Positions 18,473 through 26,260 of a stretch of DNA of 64,000 nucleotides are shown here, one piece after another. This stretch comes from Arcticibacterium sp964021845. Its GTDB lineage: Bacteria > Bacteroidota > Bacteroidia > Cytophagales > Spirosomataceae. The notes beneath the pieces were generated by a model. It was given only the letters and a program-made list of their open reading frames with translations. It searched no databases and had not been told where the DNA came from. The stretch's first letter is position 1. Each line of letters begins with the position of its first letter. Both the position numbers and the translations under genes were made by a program. Where the stretch lies: the NCBI RefSeq assembly GCF_964021845.1, contig NZ_CAXHZC010000001.1, positions 620,001-684,000 on the forward strand. Direction: 5' to 3'.

Positions 18473-20128
18473 TTAATGTTCTCCAGAATACTCTAAAATC
18501 TGACCCTCTTTCTCTAATTCAGCTTTAAGGCTTCCGTAGGAAATTTCTTTTAGATCAACACCTTTGTCTAATGCTAAACCTGCTAAAGTAGCTGCACTTT
18601 GTCCTAAAATCATGAAAACTGGTTCCATTCTTATAGAGCCGAAAGCTATATGAGAGCTTGATACAGCTACAGGTACCAGTAGGTTAGAGCATTCGCCATT
18701 TTTAGGAAGTATACTGCCTAAGTCAATACGGTATGGCTTTTCTGGATGAACTCCTATATCCCCTTCGTTTTGAACATAACCATCTTCGGTTACATATCTT
18801 TGAATGTTGTGCGAATCCATGGTGTAAGAGCCCATTCCTATAGACCTGTCAACCGCTTTCTTTCCTTGAATTTCGTTTTCAGTCATTACATAGTCGCCTA
18901 CCATTCTTCTTGCTTCACGTACATAGATTTGATATGGCCAGTTTCCATTATCTGCAAATTCATCTTTGGCGTAGCCCCATTTAGCCATTTCTGTTTGAAC
19001 ATCTTCTGGTACTCTTGGGTCGTTAGCTATGAAATAAAGTAACCCTTTCTGATAAGTTTCATGTTCTTTGATAATCTCTTCTCTTCTTTCATATGAGGCT
19101 TCAGGGTAGTCGTAATTCATACCAATATTATCAGTACTGAAGGGCCCATGATTATTAACATCAGTTTTATGATTTGGAATAGGGTCATACTTATCAAAGG
19201 TCTCTCTCCATCCAGAATCAAAAACACGGAGCAGAAGCTCATATTGGGTGGAATCGTAGCCAGCTGGCTTTGTAAATGGAACACGGTTGTTCTCATCTTG
19301 TGTTAAGCACATTCTAAAACAGTATGCTTGAAGTTTATTGTCGGCTTCGCCTCGTATACCTGGGTTTTCAGCAGAAATTCTTGGTAACAAGCCACTTGTA
19401 GGGTCGTTCGCTATTTTGTAAGGACTTATTTTTCTATCGCCAAAATGGTGCCCATGATGAAGGACGCCTACCTGAATACCATTCCATGTTTCGTTATATT
19501 GACTGTTTGCCTCTCTACCTACTGTATAACTTACTCCTGCCGCTGCCATAAGGTCTCCCTCATAAGTTACATCAATAAACATTTTACCTTCATAGGTTTG
19601 ACCATCTAAGGTGGTAATAGATTTTATTTTACCATCTTCCATGTTTACGGCATCTAGCCATTGGTCTCGGTACACTTTTAAGTCATAATCTTTAACATAA
19701 TCTTCAAAAACTTTTTCTGCTATACTGGGTTCAAAAATCCACATGGTTTTATTGGCACCATCTATCGCGGGTGTTCCTTGTCCCACATTTCCATAATCTT
19801 CTTTATTTTGATGTTTCCAAGTTTCTGGTTTTTGGTAATAATTATAAACACGTTGATAAAAATCTCTGGCTAAGCCACCAATGATTTCTTTGTTTCCGGT
19901 GTCTGTAAAACCTAGGCCGGAAGAGGTCATTCCTCCTAAATGTTTGTCGGGAGATACTATAATAGCAGTTTTACCCATTTTAACTACTTGTACGGCAGAT
20001 GAAAGAGCGGCAGATGTTCCACCATAAATAATGACGTCAGCTTTTAAAGAATTAGTTTGTTCTCCTTGACAAGAAAACAGCAAAAAGATTGACGTAAGTA
20101 GGCATAATGCCTTAAAATTAGTTTTCAT
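18473..20128 (-). CDS. Exported FAD-dependent oxidoreductase (lipoprotein)
   Basis: A 551-residue member of the 'FAD-dependent oxidoreductase' family (FAD_oxidored type) often found with Bacteroidota polysaccharide genes and sometimes mis-named xanthan lyase. It has a lipoprotein signal (lipobox LFSC near residue 20) and a Rossmann FAD site (ADVIIYGGTSAALSSAVQ, about 30-47). Conserved blocks include GGMTSSGLGFTD, FIDVTYEGDLMAAAGVSYTVGRE and the C-terminal SSSHIAFGSIRMEPVFMILGQSAA. Its substrate is unknown. It stands alone, divergent from the 2OG oxygenase gene, with a hairpin downstream. Confidence 0.85.
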   Translation of the reverse strand: MKTNFKALCLLTSIFLLFSCQGEQTNSLKADVIIYGGTSAALSSAVQVVKMGKTAIIVSPDKHLGGMTSSGLGFTDTGNKEIIGGLARDFYQRVYNYYQKPETWKHQNKEDYGNVGQGTPAIDGANKTMWIFEPSIAEKVFEDYVKDYDLKVYRDQWLDAVNMEDGKIKSITTLDGQTYEGKMFIDVTYEGDLMAAAGVSYTVGREANSQYNETWNGIQVGVLHHGHHFGDRKISPYKIANDPTSGLLPRISAENPGIRGEADNKLQAYCFRMCLTQDENNRVPFTKPAGYDSTQYELLLRVFDSGWRETFDKYDPIPNHKTDVNNHGPFSTDNIGMNYDYPEASYERREEIIKEHETYQKGLLYFIANDPRVPEDVQTEMAKWGYAKDEFADNGNWPYQIYVREARRMVGDYVMTENEIQGKKAVDRSIGMGSYTMDSHNIQRYVTEDGYVQNEGDIGVHPEKPYRIDLGSILPKNGECSNLLVPVAVSSSHIAFGSIRMEPVFMILGQSAATLAGLALDKGVDLKEISYGSLKAELEKEGQILEYSGEH

Positions 20129-20261
20129 TTTTGAATTGGTTGAATATTGATTTTTTAAGCAAAGAAAATAATTGCTTCTGGCCCTAAATATAATTGAAAT
20201 AAAAAGATATAACTTGCCCCACTTTCGGTTTTATGCCGAGTAGGGTTCAATATCATTTTAT

Positions 20262-20855
20262 TTGGAAACATCCTTTGAGGGGCTTATCGACAGCTTTATG
20301 GTTAATAAAGTTGGGCTTTTTGAAAATTTCTTGAGTACAGTCTTATCAGACAATCTTAAGAATAATTTGTTATCGCTCTATGCTGAAAGGCATATGAAGG
20401 CCGCAGGCATTGGCAGCCTCCAAAATCTACAATTAAATAAAGAAATCAGAAGTGATATGATTTACTGGTTAGACAGAAATCATAATAACGAGCATGAAAA
20501 CAGCTTCTTTGATTTCATGGATGCTTTTGTAAAGTATTTAAATGAAACCTGTTATGCAGGAATAACCTCTTATGAATTTCATTATGCTTTATATGAAAAA
20601 GGCAGCTTTTACAAGCGTCACTTTGACCAGTTTAATGGAAATAATTCAAGGGCATATTCCATGATTATGTATTTAAACGACGACTGGCAAGAAGGGGATG
20701 GGGGAGAACTTTGTGTTTATCACACAGGTAGCCCGCAATCCATTTCACCGCTAAATGGCAGATGTGTTTTCTTCAAGAGTGACGAGATTGACCATGAGGT
20801 TTTAATCAATCACAAGAATAGAATGAGTGTGACTGGTTGGCTAAAAGTTGGCTAA
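20262..20855 (+). CDS. 2-oxoglutarate/Fe(II)-dependent oxygenase (prolyl-hydroxylase-like)
   Basis: Cytoplasmic dioxygenase of the SM-20/prolyl 4-hydroxylase type. The double-stranded beta-helix core shows the iron-binding HxD (H120, D122 in RHFDQF), the distal histidine H178 in DHEVL, and R187 for 2-oxoglutarate, followed by the usual SVTGWLKV ending. The start is uncertain: TTG at 20262 keeps an N-terminal helix (FEGLIDSFM) that family members usually have, whereas the first ATG at 20298 would remove 12 residues. An in-frame TAG at 20241 limits extension. The substrate is probably a protein, but that is unknown. Confidence 0.87.
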   Translation: METSFEGLIDSFMVNKVGLFENFLSTVLSDNLKNNLLSLYAERHMKAAGIGSLQNLQLNKEIRSDMIYWLDRNHNNEHENSFFDFMDAFVKYLNETCYAGITSYEFHYALYEKGSFYKRHFDQFNGNNSRAYSMIMYLNDDWQEGDGGELCVYHTGSPQSISPLNGRCVFFKSDEIDHEVLINHKNRMSVTGWLKVG

Positions 20856-20870
20856 TCTTATTGCAGTCTT

Positions 20871-21263
20871 TTAAATTTCCATTTCCCAAGTTCCCATTGG
20901 TGAAAATAGGAAATCTATGGGCGTGTCAATATCATAAAGATATTGATGCGAACGTGTTTCTTTGGTACAGAATGGATGTATTAAAGCAAGCATTTTCACG
21001 TAGCTATCAAGTGTCAAGTCACAATAGAACGTTTGTTCATTGTTAGTTCTGATACCCTCGTCCTCATAAGAAAGTCTTAATAAAAGATTACAGTTTTTTC
21101 TATCAATAAAAGGAAGCGTAGCCAAGTCAAGCACTTGGAGGTCATCAATAATTACTTTCTTCAAAACCTTAGCAAATTCTAAAGCTTGCTTGCTATCAAA
21201 GTCGTAAAGGCGAACTAATTTTTCACCAAAATTATTAATCTCTGGAAGGTAATCTAAAATCAT
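20871..21263 (-). CDS. Hypothetical protein, 130 aa
   Basis: I do not recognise a family. The protein is soluble and mixed alpha/beta, with no signal peptide or membrane segment. It has an acidic N-terminus, a central ILE/LEU-rich segment (VIIDDLQVLDLATLPFI) and an aromatic C-terminus (FLFSPMGTWEMEI). It is on the minus strand, 21 bp downstream of the glycosyltransferase gene that precedes it, so the two are probably co-transcribed, and it ends 15 bp from the convergent oxygenase gene. Coding is supported by its operon-like position and by lack of overlap with other genes. Confidence 0.7.
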   Translation of the reverse strand: MILDYLPEINNFGEKLVRLYDFDSKQALEFAKVLKKVIIDDLQVLDLATLPFIDRKNCNLLLRLSYEDEGIRTNNEQTFYCDLTLDSYVKMLALIHPFCTKETRSHQYLYDIDTPIDFLFSPMGTWEMEI

Positions 21264-21284
21264 ATATTCTCTAAAAAGTGCAAT

Positions 21285-22271
21285 TTAGTAATCTCTTCCT
21301 TTCCAAATGGTTTTTGAAGGCCTAAGAAATACCACAAACTGTAAAAACCATGAAATGGGCATATATAATGCAAATAGCGGAACGTATTTCAAATATCCTT
21401 TCAAATTTAACTTCTTCTCAATGTACCAGATTTGAAAAAAATGGAATAGCAAAAGGTAAAGGATAAGATAGAGAGCAAACTGAATTTTAAGAAAAAGTAG
21501 AAGGAGTACTAAGGGAAACAATATAATCTGAATCATGGCAGTGAGTATCAAAGAACTGCCGCTTTCAAAGCCTCCCTTTAGCCATCTTTTTCTTTGCTCA
21601 AAGAAGCGTTCTGGCGGTTTGGTGTAAGCAAGTACATCTTTTGTGAAAGCCTGTTTAAAAGCAAAGTCAGCATCTAAAATGGCTTTATACAAAGCAAAAT
21701 CCTCAACAATAGAAAAGCCAATTTTATCATAGCCACCTACAGCCCAATAGGCTTCTTTGCTTACTGCCATGTTATTCCCCATGCCAGTAGAGGCTATCTT
21801 TTTTTTAGAGAGCACATGCATGATGTGCAATGCTGAGAGCCACTCCATGCCCTGAAAAGCCGACCAAATGCTGTTTTGGTTTAAGGTAGTCAAACCTACT
21901 ACTACGCCAACCTGTGATGTGAAGTGTTTTAAAATTCCCTGTATCCAATCAGGAGGTAAGGATATGTCCGCATCTGTAAAGAAGTAGTATTGACCTGTGG
22001 CGTGCTTAGCTAGTTTTTCTAGCACTCTTGCTTTACCTTTTAGCTGTTCACTCTCTTTTTTAGGTTCTAAGTGAATAACCTTTGTAAAAGAATTTTGACT
22101 TGCAAATTCTTCAAGTATCTCAGCTGTATTATCCGTGGAAGCATCATTTCCAAAAATGACCTCTAGCTTATCTTTATCATAACTAAGCTCAGAAATAGAG
22201 CGTAGCAGACCAGGAAGATTCATCTCCTCGTTTCTTGCCGCTATTAAAATGCTAACGTGTGCTAAGCTCAT
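21285..22271 (-). CDS. Membrane-anchored family 2 glycosyltransferase
   Basis: GT-A glycosyltransferase of 328 residues with a cytoplasmic catalytic domain (about 1-235) and two or three C-terminal membrane helices (about 236-315). Motifs: VSILIAARNEEMNLPGLL at the N-terminus, FGNDASTDNTAEIL, the metal-binding TDADISLPPDW, and the acceptor-side FEQRKRWLKGG (a QxxRW-like motif of processive GT2 enzymes). These suggest transfer from a nucleotide sugar to a lipid carrier or a growing glycan. A terminator hairpin (22300-22331) isolates it from the membrane-protein genes upstream. Product unknown. Confidence 0.9.
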   Translation of the reverse strand: MSLAHVSILIAARNEEMNLPGLLRSISELSYDKDKLEVIFGNDASTDNTAEILEEFASQNSFTKVIHLEPKKESEQLKGKARVLEKLAKHATGQYYFFTDADISLPPDWIQGILKHFTSQVGVVVGLTTLNQNSIWSAFQGMEWLSALHIMHVLSKKKIASTGMGNNMAVSKEAYWAVGGYDKIGFSIVEDFALYKAILDADFAFKQAFTKDVLAYTKPPERFFEQRKRWLKGGFESGSSLILTAMIQIILFPLVLLLLFLKIQFALYLILYLLLFHFFQIWYIEKKLNLKGYLKYVPLFALYMPISWFLQFVVFLRPSKTIWKGRDY

Positions 22272-22299
22272 TTGGCAAAAATAAGAATACTATGTATAT

Positions 22300-22331
22300 A
22301 AAAAATGCCCTCTTAAAAGAGAGCATTTTTT
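22300..22331 (-). terminator. Terminator of the DUF975 gene pair
   Basis: AAAAAATGCCCTCT (22300-22313) pairs with AGAGAGCATTTTTT (22318-22331) with one C-A mismatch and a 4-nt loop. On the minus strand the stem ends in a T-run, just after the stop codon of the gene ending at 22339. It could also act in the plus direction. Confidence 0.8.
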
Positions 22332-22338
22332 GAAGAGC

Positions 22339-22917
22339 TTACAATTCTTTCATCTTGAGCTTGTCGTAAAATAGAGCCATGGAATTATAAATAATGGGTA
22401 ATGCATAAAAAATACCCACCACTAAAGCTAAAATTCCAAGAAGGGCCATTCCTATATGAATTAAGGATAATAAGAAATATTTCATTTTGAAACCATCCAT
22501 CATCTCCCAGCTTTTTTTCATGGCATCTATACCAGAAATGTTATCATCGTCTGCCATGATGAAGAAAGTTTGCGAAAGTCCCATAGCCATTATTATACCA
22601 GGGATTATGAGAAGAAGGAAGCCGATAGCAACCACCACCAGGGTTAATATGAAGGCAACGGTAGATTGTAGGTAGTTTCTGAATCCATCAAAAAGGTTTT
22701 CAATCCCCGAATTTTGACCACGAACTACCTTTTGAAAAAACATGGCTAGACCTAAATTAAGTGGACCGCCAATTACTATACTAAGAAAAGAAAGGTTATC
22801 ATCTAGCCTATTAGGCAAGCTGGTTAAAAGTGAAAAAATAATAACTAGCCCTATTGCTGGCAACCATTTGCCATCCAAGAGGTCTCTCGATTTGCTAATA
22901 ATATCTACGTTTTTCAT
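22339..22917 (-). CDS. DUF975-type membrane protein
   Basis: A 192-residue integral membrane protein with about four or five hydrophobic segments. The run FLLLIIPGIIMAMGLSQTFFIMAD followed by a Asp-rich turn, an ISGIDAMKKSWEMMDG helix and another hydrophobic segment matches the DUF975 pattern, whose function is unknown. It starts 11 bp after the stop codon of the upstream 160-aa membrane protein, so the two are probably co-expressed, and a terminator follows. Confidence 0.78.
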   Translation of the reverse strand: MKNVDIISKSRDLLDGKWLPAIGLVIIFSLLTSLPNRLDDNLSFLSIVIGGPLNLGLAMFFQKVVRGQNSGIENLFDGFRNYLQSTVAFILTLVVVAIGFLLLIIPGIIMAMGLSQTFFIMADDDNISGIDAMKKSWEMMDGFKMKYFLLSLIHIGMALLGILALVVGIFYALPIIYNSMALFYDKLKMKEL

Positions 22918-22928
22918 GAGCTATTTTT

Positions 22929-23411
22929 TTATCTTAAATGTTTAACATTCACACCATAAAGTACACAGAACAGTATTCCGATAAATGCGGCTCCACCGCC
23001 AGCCATGGCTCCCATCATTCCTTCATAAATCATGATTGGTGCTACTATAGCTACTATGGTTCCAAATATGTAAAGCCAGAAACCTTTCTTATCTAAACCC
23101 CACATAAGAATAGCTCCTATAAGCGTAAGAATAGCTGAAATTCCATTGGCTAGAGCTATATTTTTTACATTTTCAACTGTAAGTCCGTCTGTTACAGAGC
23201 CCATAATTTTTTGAAAAATATTGGCCTCTTCTTCAGAGTCTAATTCATCTTCAATATTGTCCATCACTTGCTCTAAGGCTTCATTACCTACACCAACAGC
23301 TACTTCTGCATTTTGATAATTCGAAAACGAACTGAAAATGGAAGAACCACTACCAATAAACGTCAGTATACATAAGACAGTGAGAAAAGTTGGTCGTAAA
23401 GATTGATTCAT
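22929..23411 (-). CDS. Hypothetical membrane protein, 160 aa
   Basis: No family recognised. It has an N-terminal hydrophobic helix (about residues 8-30), then a charged periplasmic or cytoplasmic stretch rich in Asp/Glu (EQVMDNIEDELDSEEEAN), then three hydrophobic segments between about 85 and 155. It is the first gene of a two-gene unit with the DUF975 protein, 11 bp apart. A shared role in the inner membrane is inference. Confidence 0.75.
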   Translation of the reverse strand: MNQSLRPTFLTVLCILTFIGSGSSIFSSFSNYQNAEVAVGVGNEALEQVMDNIEDELDSEEEANIFQKIMGSVTDGLTVENVKNIALANGISAILTLIGAILMWGLDKKGFWLYIFGTIVAIVAPIMIYEGMMGAMAGGGAAFIGILFCVLYGVNVKHLR

Positions 23412-23645
23412 TAGTTTTTTTTTGGTTTAACGTGTTCAAGATTACCATTTTTATACAAGGTTTCAAAACCTTCAATCTGCTTATTAGTCAAGCGGTTCTT
23501 TATGAATATAAATGGTTTTATTTTATTTATTGCATATCATTTACCAAAAATTAGCTCTTTTAGGCGTTTTAAGGAACATGCTTTGCCAATTTGAATAGAA
23601 CATCTATTATAAAGTGTTTGTGGAGCATCATACTATTTCTTTGTC

Positions 23646-24059
23646 TTAACCAATTAAGTCGGCAAGGGTAGTTTTTTCATATACCGCCAAGTTAGCGTCT
23701 CTTACTTTTCCCAAAATAGGACGTAGTTTACATTCTTCTTCGGTGGTACAGTCTTCGCATTGCCCATAAAAATTAAGCGAAACACATAGTAATGGAGCTA
23801 TAGGGCCGTCAATAATTCTCAAGACTTTGGCAAATGTTATTTCAGAAGGAGGAATTCTTAATAGGTAGCCACCGCCTTTTCCTTTTTGACTTTGTAAGAG
23901 TCCATTATTTCTAAGTTCTAAGAGAATAGCTTCCAAAAACTTTTTTGGAATGTTTTCAGCCTCGGCAATTTCAGAGATAAGTGTTGGTTTCTTAACCTCA
24001 AATTTTGTTCCTAGGTGTTTAAGGGCTTTTAGGGCATATTTTGCCTTTTTCGAAATCAT
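23646..24059 (-). CDS. Rrf2-family transcriptional regulator
   Basis: A 137-residue winged-helix DNA-binding protein of the Rrf2/IscR/NsrR class. The N-terminal half carries the wHTH (LISEIAEAENIPKKFLEAILLELRNNGLL, then the wing KGKGGGYLL). The C-terminal half has C92, C101, C104 and C110, so it could bind an Fe-S cluster, although the spacing differs from IscR (C92/C98/C104). It is divergent from the RsmB-like gene, with a palindrome GGTTA-GT-TAACC (24110-24121) between the two promoters. Targets and ligand are unknown; autoregulation is likely for this family. Confidence 0.88.
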   Translation of the reverse strand: MISKKAKYALKALKHLGTKFEVKKPTLISEIAEAENIPKKFLEAILLELRNNGLLQSQKGKGGGYLLRIPPSEITFAKVLRIIDGPIAPLLCVSLNFYGQCEDCTTEEECKLRPILGKVRDANLAVYEKTTLADLIG

Positions 24060-24080
24060 ATCTTATTTAAGGGGTTTGGA

Positions 24081-24088
24081 CAAAAATA
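24081..24088 (-). promoter_or_regulatory. Candidate -7 element of the Rrf2 gene
   Basis: The minus strand reads TATTTTTG (TAnnTTTG), 21 nt upstream of the ATG. No TTG was found at the -33 distance. Confidence 0.4.
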
Positions 24089-24109
24089 AACTATTTTTTG
24101 CTAAAGCGG

Positions 24110-24121
24110 GGTTAGTTAACC
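24110..24121. promoter_or_regulatory. Palindrome between divergent Rrf2 and rsmB-like promoters
   Basis: GGTTA-GT-TAACC is a perfect 5-bp inverted repeat with a 2-nt centre. It lies between the two opposing -7 elements (24081-24088 minus, 24143-24150 plus), where an operator would affect both promoters. A role as the Rrf2 binding site is inference. Confidence 0.4.
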
Positions 24122-24142
24122 AGTATTGTCTGCTAGCATACG

Positions 24143-24150
24143 TACCTTTG
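24143..24150 (+). promoter_or_regulatory. Candidate -7 element of the rsmB-like gene
   Basis: TACCTTTG matches TAnnTTTG and lies 26 nt before the ATG at 24177. This supports that ATG, and not the in-frame TTG at 24126 which lies upstream of the box. Confidence 0.5.
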
Positions 24151-24176
24151 TGTTTTTTAAGCTTAGTAATTATTAT

Positions 24177-25385
24177 ATGCAAAGAATTCACCGTCCTCTA
24201 GTAGAAGGAGTCGTTCAAAATTTGATGACCATTTTTAATCAAAACCAAAAGGCAGATAAAGTGGTGGAACTGTCTTTAAAAGAGAATAAGAAATGGGGGG
24301 CAAGAGACAGACGTTTCGTGGCTGAAAACACCTACGAGGTTATTAGATGGTGGCGTTTACTGAAATTTTGTTCAGAAATAGACCAAAGAGTCATTAAAGA
24401 AGAAAGTCTTTTCTGGGAAATGCTAGGTACTTGGTTTGTACTAAGTGGGCTTGATTTACCAGACTGGGAAGAGTTTTCTGCATTAAAGCCAGAAACCATT
24501 CTTGCTAAGAAAAAAGAAGCCATAGAAATAAGAAAAATTAGAGAGTCAATACCAGACTGGATTGATGAATTAGGAGAAGCTGAAGTAGAAGAATGGGAAA
24601 AAGAGTTGGCAGCCTTAAATGAGCCTACCAATGTTTATTTGAGAGTAAACACTTTAGTAACTAACAAAAAGGAGCTTCTAGCAAGCCTTAAAAAAGAGGG
24701 TGTAGAGCTAGAAGAAGTAGAAGGAATATCAACTGCTCTTAGACTTTTAAAAAGAAGAAACTTAAAAGCCTTAAAGCCTTACAATAAAGGGCATTTTGAG
24801 ATTCAAGATGCGGGTAGTCAGCTTATTTCTGATTATCTGGAAGTGTTGCCTGGTATGAAAGTGATAGATGCCTGTGCAGGAGCAGGTGGAAAGAGCCTTC
24901 ATATGGCTACTTTGATGCAAAATAAAGGCGATTTGATATCAATGGATATTAAAGCACCTAAGCTTCAAGAGCTAGAAAAAAGGGCTTTCAGAAATAAGAT
25001 AAATATTATAAGAACAGAAGTTATCAAAACTGATAATATAAAGAAAAGAGCAAAGTCTGCAGACCGCGTTTTACTAGATGTGCCTTGCTCTGGTTTAGGT
25101 GTTTTAAAAAGAAACCCAGATGCCAAATGGAAGCTGAAAGAGGATTTTCTGGAGGAAATCAAAGAAGTGCAAGAGAGCATTTTGAGAAACTATGCTGAAA
25201 TGACAAAAGTAGGAGGGAAGCTAGTTTATGCTACCTGTAGCATGCTGAAATCAGAAAACGAAGACCAAGTAGCTCGTTTCTTAGCCAATACTTCAGATTT
25301 TGAGTTAGAAAAAGAAACTAGAATATCACCGGCCCAAACGGGTTTTGATGGTTTCTATATGGCTTTGATTAAACGAGTATCATAG
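24177..25385 (+). CDS. RsmB/NOL1-NOP2-family RNA (cytosine-5) methyltransferase
   Basis: SAM-dependent m5C methyltransferase, probably acting on 16S rRNA or another RNA. The N-terminal NusB-like region spans about residues 1-140. The Rossmann core has the SAM motif DACAGAGGKSLHMA, then LLDVPCSGLGVLKRNPDAKW and YATCSMLKSENEDQV, whose two cysteines (PCS and TCS) are the catalytic pair of m5C enzymes. With the ATG at 24177 it has 402 residues; a longer frame from a TTG at 24126 would start upstream of the -7 box. It is transcribed divergently from the Rrf2 regulator. Confidence 0.9.
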   Translation: MQRIHRPLVEGVVQNLMTIFNQNQKADKVVELSLKENKKWGARDRRFVAENTYEVIRWWRLLKFCSEIDQRVIKEESLFWEMLGTWFVLSGLDLPDWEEFSALKPETILAKKKEAIEIRKIRESIPDWIDELGEAEVEEWEKELAALNEPTNVYLRVNTLVTNKKELLASLKKEGVELEEVEGISTALRLLKRRNLKALKPYNKGHFEIQDAGSQLISDYLEVLPGMKVIDACAGAGGKSLHMATLMQNKGDLISMDIKAPKLQELEKRAFRNKINIIRTEVIKTDNIKKRAKSADRVLLDVPCSGLGVLKRNPDAKWKLKEDFLEEIKEVQESILRNYAEMTKVGGKLVYATCSMLKSENEDQVARFLANTSDFELEKETRISPAQTGFDGFYMALIKRVS

Positions 25386-25459
25386 GGCAGCGATATTCTA
25401 AATAACAGATGGCTAGGTTTTTGCTCAGATGTATCCGTCAGGAAACAAACGAGTGAAAT

Positions 25460-25987
25460 ATGAATAGAAAATTATTTAATGGCCAAGTTCTTGGTCTTTC
25501 TTTAGTCATTGGATTATCTTCCTTTGCTTACTTCAAATCGAATAAAGACGTTATTCTCAAAGAGAATGAGCTGTCTTACTCCAATACCAAAATAGAATTG
25601 AATTTTGGTGGCTTAGAGGAGCTTATTAGCATTGATGATGATTTGTTTAGGACAGATATTTATTTGTCCGATGTTAATCTAAACGACGCTACCATTAATT
25701 CAAAGGAGCAGATTGTGATGGTGCTGAAAAACTACATGGTGTCTAAAGGGTTTGAAAACGGGACTTATGATGTTTCGTCTGAATTTACCCCTGGAGACTC
25801 TAATGTGGTGATAGAAATTATGGCTCTTGACGGCAAACTTACAGATGTAGAGGTCGTTTCAGGAAAGGTGGCCTACAAAGGGAAGTACCCGCGAATAGAG
25901 TTGGAAGTTGACCTTAAGTTGTCAAATGGTGAAAACCTTTCAGGAAGTTATTCCAAAGAAATGGAATCTTTCAGATACTTCTTTTGA
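25460..25987 (+). CDS. Hypothetical exported protein, 175 aa
   Basis: No known family recognised. An N-terminal hydrophobic stretch (about residues 8-25, LGLSLVIGLSSFAYF) is a signal peptide or anchor, followed by alternating strands with many Asp/Ser/Asn, which looks like a small beta-rich periplasmic domain. The last residues are MESFRYFF. The end of the gene is odd: a near-identical 34-bp segment, also ending in a stop codon, recurs 130 bp downstream just before a terminator, suggesting a local insertion or duplication. It lies 74 bp after the RsmB-like gene. Confidence 0.7.
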   Translation: MNRKLFNGQVLGLSLVIGLSSFAYFKSNKDVILKENELSYSNTKIELNFGGLEELISIDDDLFRTDIYLSDVNLNDATINSKEQIVMVLKNYMVSKGFENGTYDVSSEFTPGDSNVVIEIMALDGKLTDVEVVSGKVAYKGKYPRIELEVDLKLSNGENLSGSYSKEMESFRYFF

Positions 25988-26115
25988 TGGTGTAAGTTTA
26001 TTTTGATAGCTGGTTTTTCCTTAGTTTTTGCCCAAACAAAAAGTAAGGCCCGTCCGGCAAGGACAGCGAAGAAACTGTTTAATCCAAGGAATGGAATCTT
26101 TCAGACACTTCTTTT
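25952..26115 (+). repeat. Direct repeat of a gene end, copies at 25952-25985 and 26083-26115
   Basis: The two copies (TCCAAAGAAATGGAATCTTT... and TCCAAGGAATGGAATCTTT...) differ by a 1-nt indel and a few substitutions. In both, the frame beginning with ATGGAATCT reads MESFR-[Y/H]-FF followed by stop (TGA in the first, TAA in the second). The intervening ~97 bp contains a segment TTTTTGCCCAAACAAAAAGTAA, which resembles small dispersed Bacteroidota repeats. Confidence 0.75.
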
Positions 26116-26140
26116 AAAAACTATTCTCAAAAAGAACTTT

Positions 26141-26170
26141 AGCCTCAATGTTTCAGCATTGGGGCTTTTT
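26141..26170 (+). terminator. Intrinsic terminator after the duplicated gene end
   Basis: AGCCTCAATG (26141-26150) pairs with CATTGGGGCT (26157-26166), 10 bp with one G-T wobble, 6-nt loop, then a T-run to 26170. It lies 24 nt after the second-copy stop codon and 154 nt after the annotated stop. Confidence 0.85.
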
Positions 26171-26181
26171 CTATGCTAAAA

Positions 26182-26204
26182 GGGTGTTTTCCTCTTCTTT
26201 GAAT
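26182..26204 (+). promoter_or_regulatory. Upstream element shared by the two Gfo/Idh/MocA genes, copy 1
   Basis: GGGTGTTTTCCTCTTCTTTGAAT here matches GGGTGTTTCCTCTTTTGAAT at 27714-27733 apart from 3 nt of indel. It lies 57 nt upstream of the first gene. It could be a promoter or operator, or simply a duplicated 5' flank. Confidence 0.4.
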
Positions 26205-26260
26205 AAAAAGAATGCGAGTTTTAATGTAATATTGAAATAGATAAACCCTAAGAAATAGAT

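Noticed and set aside
24126..24177. Longer start of the RsmB-like gene at TTG 24126
   Set aside because: A -7 promoter box lies at 24143-24150, downstream of this start, so the transcript would begin after it.
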